Shown: positions 62,514-64,000 of the stretch, in pieces
Layout of the letters: every line of letters starts with the position of its first letter
Numbering within the stretch: position 1 is the first letter of the stretch
From: Scolanthus callimorphus
Taxonomy: Eukaryota > Cnidaria > Anthozoa > Actiniaria > Edwardsiidae
Direction: 5' to 3'
DNA: 64,000 bases
NCBI GenBank assembly: GCA_033964015.1
Contig: CM066923.1
Coordinates: 25,494,168 to 25,558,167 of the forward strand
Translations under genes and position numbers: made by a program
The notes under the pieces: model-generated
What the model saw: the letters and a program-made list of their open reading frames with translations, nothing else
Databases searched by the model: none
What the model was told of the DNA's origin: nothing

Positions 62514-62701
62514 AGGCCCGTAGGAGGGGGGTTCGAGGTGTTCGAACGAACCCCCCTCGGGGCTAGAAAAATCAGATTTTTGGCCACAAAACAGACTGTA
62601 GGAAAGACAGAAAAATCCTATAAATTTTGCATAGACTGTTTTTTTTTCTCGGAAAAACTGAGGACAACGAACCCCCCTCAAAGAAAGTGAGCTACGGGCC
62701 T
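62514..62701. mobile_element. 188-bp TIR element in the following intron
   Basis: Ends aggcccgtag and ctacgggcct, then gaggggggttcg / cgaaccccccctc-type arms. Non-coding. Confidence 0.65.
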
Positions 62702-62869
62702 GCATTAAATAGCCAATTGATTTTTCTCACAATAACCTCTTTTCAAAGATTATAAAAAAATCACGCCCACGGTAACCTATTTTCGCGAGTTCCGCTTTGA
62801 TTACGAGGTTCTAATTATGAGGTTCACTTGGTTCTTAACGCCCTCTGCTTTCAGATAATGTAGTGCATA

Positions 62870-62940
62870 TCCCGCTCGCACAACCGGCTCGTGCGACCAG
62901 CTCTCTACCAATTGAGCTTACCGGGAGGCGGTCATGTTAG
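62870..62940 (-). repeat. tRNA-derived repeat
   Basis: On the minus strand GGTAAGCTCAATTGGTAGAG is A-box like. A B box is weak or lost. Probably a decayed tRNA-derived SINE. Confidence 0.35.
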
Positions 62941-64000
62941 AGGGAGTTGTACTACGACCAAAATATATTTAATTCACCAGCTATTGCACTGAAAAGGCAG
63001 ATTAAGCCTTTCTTTTATGGCCTTGACCCATGCAGACAACAACCCGTGGGGTAAAATAAAATTGTAAAGTGACGAGGGCAAAATAAGAATTATATCGCCC
63101 ACTTTAGCCTAAACCAATCAACCTACTAAACTGTCAGACCTAAGACTTACAGTATAAAATATAGAGATTGTCAAATGATTGATCAAGTACACGCACTTCC
63201 TCATGGCGATTGATTTCTCAGTGACCTTTGGCATCGATGACTGCGACAACCAAGAGGTCTTTACGGCAATATCTCGTAAGACAGCCTCGTAAGGCTCATA
63301 ATGAGGAAACTCTATTGTCTAAGTTCATTTGCATTAGGAACGGCTCATTAGATCGACGTATGTCCTGGCCTAAGCTAATATTTGAGCACTGAGTGCAGTG
63401 CGCATGCGTCAAAGAAGCACAACTTTCGAAATATCTTTATATTTTGGCTTGTGGCTGTTCCGCTACTCAAACCTATATCCGATTCTGTCTGGTTTCGCCA
63501 AGGTCACGAGATTTGTCAAGGTCACGAGATTTGTCAGGTTTGGCTTGCAATCCAACCATACAAACCCTATTTTAAAAAGCAAGCTTTATTTTTGATCCCA
63601 TTCTTTCAGTTTGCATTGTAGCTTGGCCGTGAAATTTCGGCTTTTTGGACAAATCACCATGCCTTTTTTCAATTTCTCATCGCATCATTTAGGTAAAGCT
63701 GTTCATTTTAAGGGTAACCGGGTCACGTGACATTTTAGTCAACTGCTTACTAGAAATTGCTAGTGGATTCCTTCTTAGTTATTAGTTCTACATATAGTTC
63801 TGCGTTCAAAACTGAAGAGACAAATATCGTACTTTTTATATATATAATGAAAGGTCGACGAACAGCTTAAACGATAATTATTTAATAACGATATTTCAAT
63901 CGGCCATTACCGATCTTCTTCTTCTTCACTGCAATGTCACTGCATAGAATTTCACACTAGTAAAAAACATGTTGACGCTTGCATTTCCGGACGCTTTTAA
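62941..64000. other. Intron or intergenic, nothing recognised
   Basis: AT-rich; the only structure noted is a tandem pair aaggtcacgagatttgtc near 63500-63537. No exon with clear protein similarity was found. Confidence 0.35.

Overview
This is a eukaryotic genome window: coding sequence is cut into short exons with GT..AG introns, most of the DNA is intron or intergenic, and transposon debris (inverted-repeat elements, tRNA-like repeats, one full LTR retrotransposon) is abundant. The proteins look like an invertebrate animal. My best guess is an anthozoan cnidarian such as a coral or sea anemone, but that rests on overall character and is an inference. A run of 100 Ns (17022-17121) marks a scaffold join.

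Layout. (1) 2.0-8.1 kb, plus strand: two EF-hand (calmodulin-like) genes, followed by a decayed tandem array copied from the last exon of the first. (2) 8.7-38.2 kb, minus strand: DNA polymerase alpha catalytic subunit (POLA1), about 42 short exons running from the start codon at 38238 down to 8738. It covers the N-terminal domain, the exonuclease-like domain, polymerase motif A and motif B; the part with the second catalytic motif is absent. Seven consecutive exons occur twice (12.2-16.1 kb and 17.1-21.5 kb), on either side of the N gap. (3) 39.5-42.0 kb, plus: a two-exon flavin-containing monooxygenase. (4) 42.1-48.0 kb, minus: a recent, nearly complete BEL/Pao retrotransposon with identical 129-bp LTRs, primer-binding site and target-site duplication. 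(5) 48-56 kb: repeat-rich DNA with paired inverted-repeat elements, a non-LTR retrotransposon 3' end and a 1.13-kb tandem duplication. (6) 55.96-56.72 kb, minus: an intronless class I glutamine amidotransferase-like gene. (7) 57-62 kb: a partly duplicated repeat region. (8) 62.3 kb, plus: first exon of a membrane protein, possibly CD36/SCARB family, continuing beyond what I can resolve.

The genes do not form an evident pathway: they are a housekeeping replication enzyme, two calcium-binding proteins, an ER oxidase, a cytosolic amidotransferase and a membrane protein. The main structural message is about the assembly. Several otherwise conserved frames (EF-hand genes, POLA1, FMO, the retrotransposon) are each broken by isolated one-base indels, and the POLA1 exon duplication around the gap looks like two haplotypes placed end to end, differing by four mobile-element-sized insertions. 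No CRISPR, operon, defence island or clearly new system was seen. The most unusual sequence structures are the degenerate EF-hand tail array and a family of terminal-inverted-repeat elements carrying iterated CCCCTAAAAGRTACC motifs.
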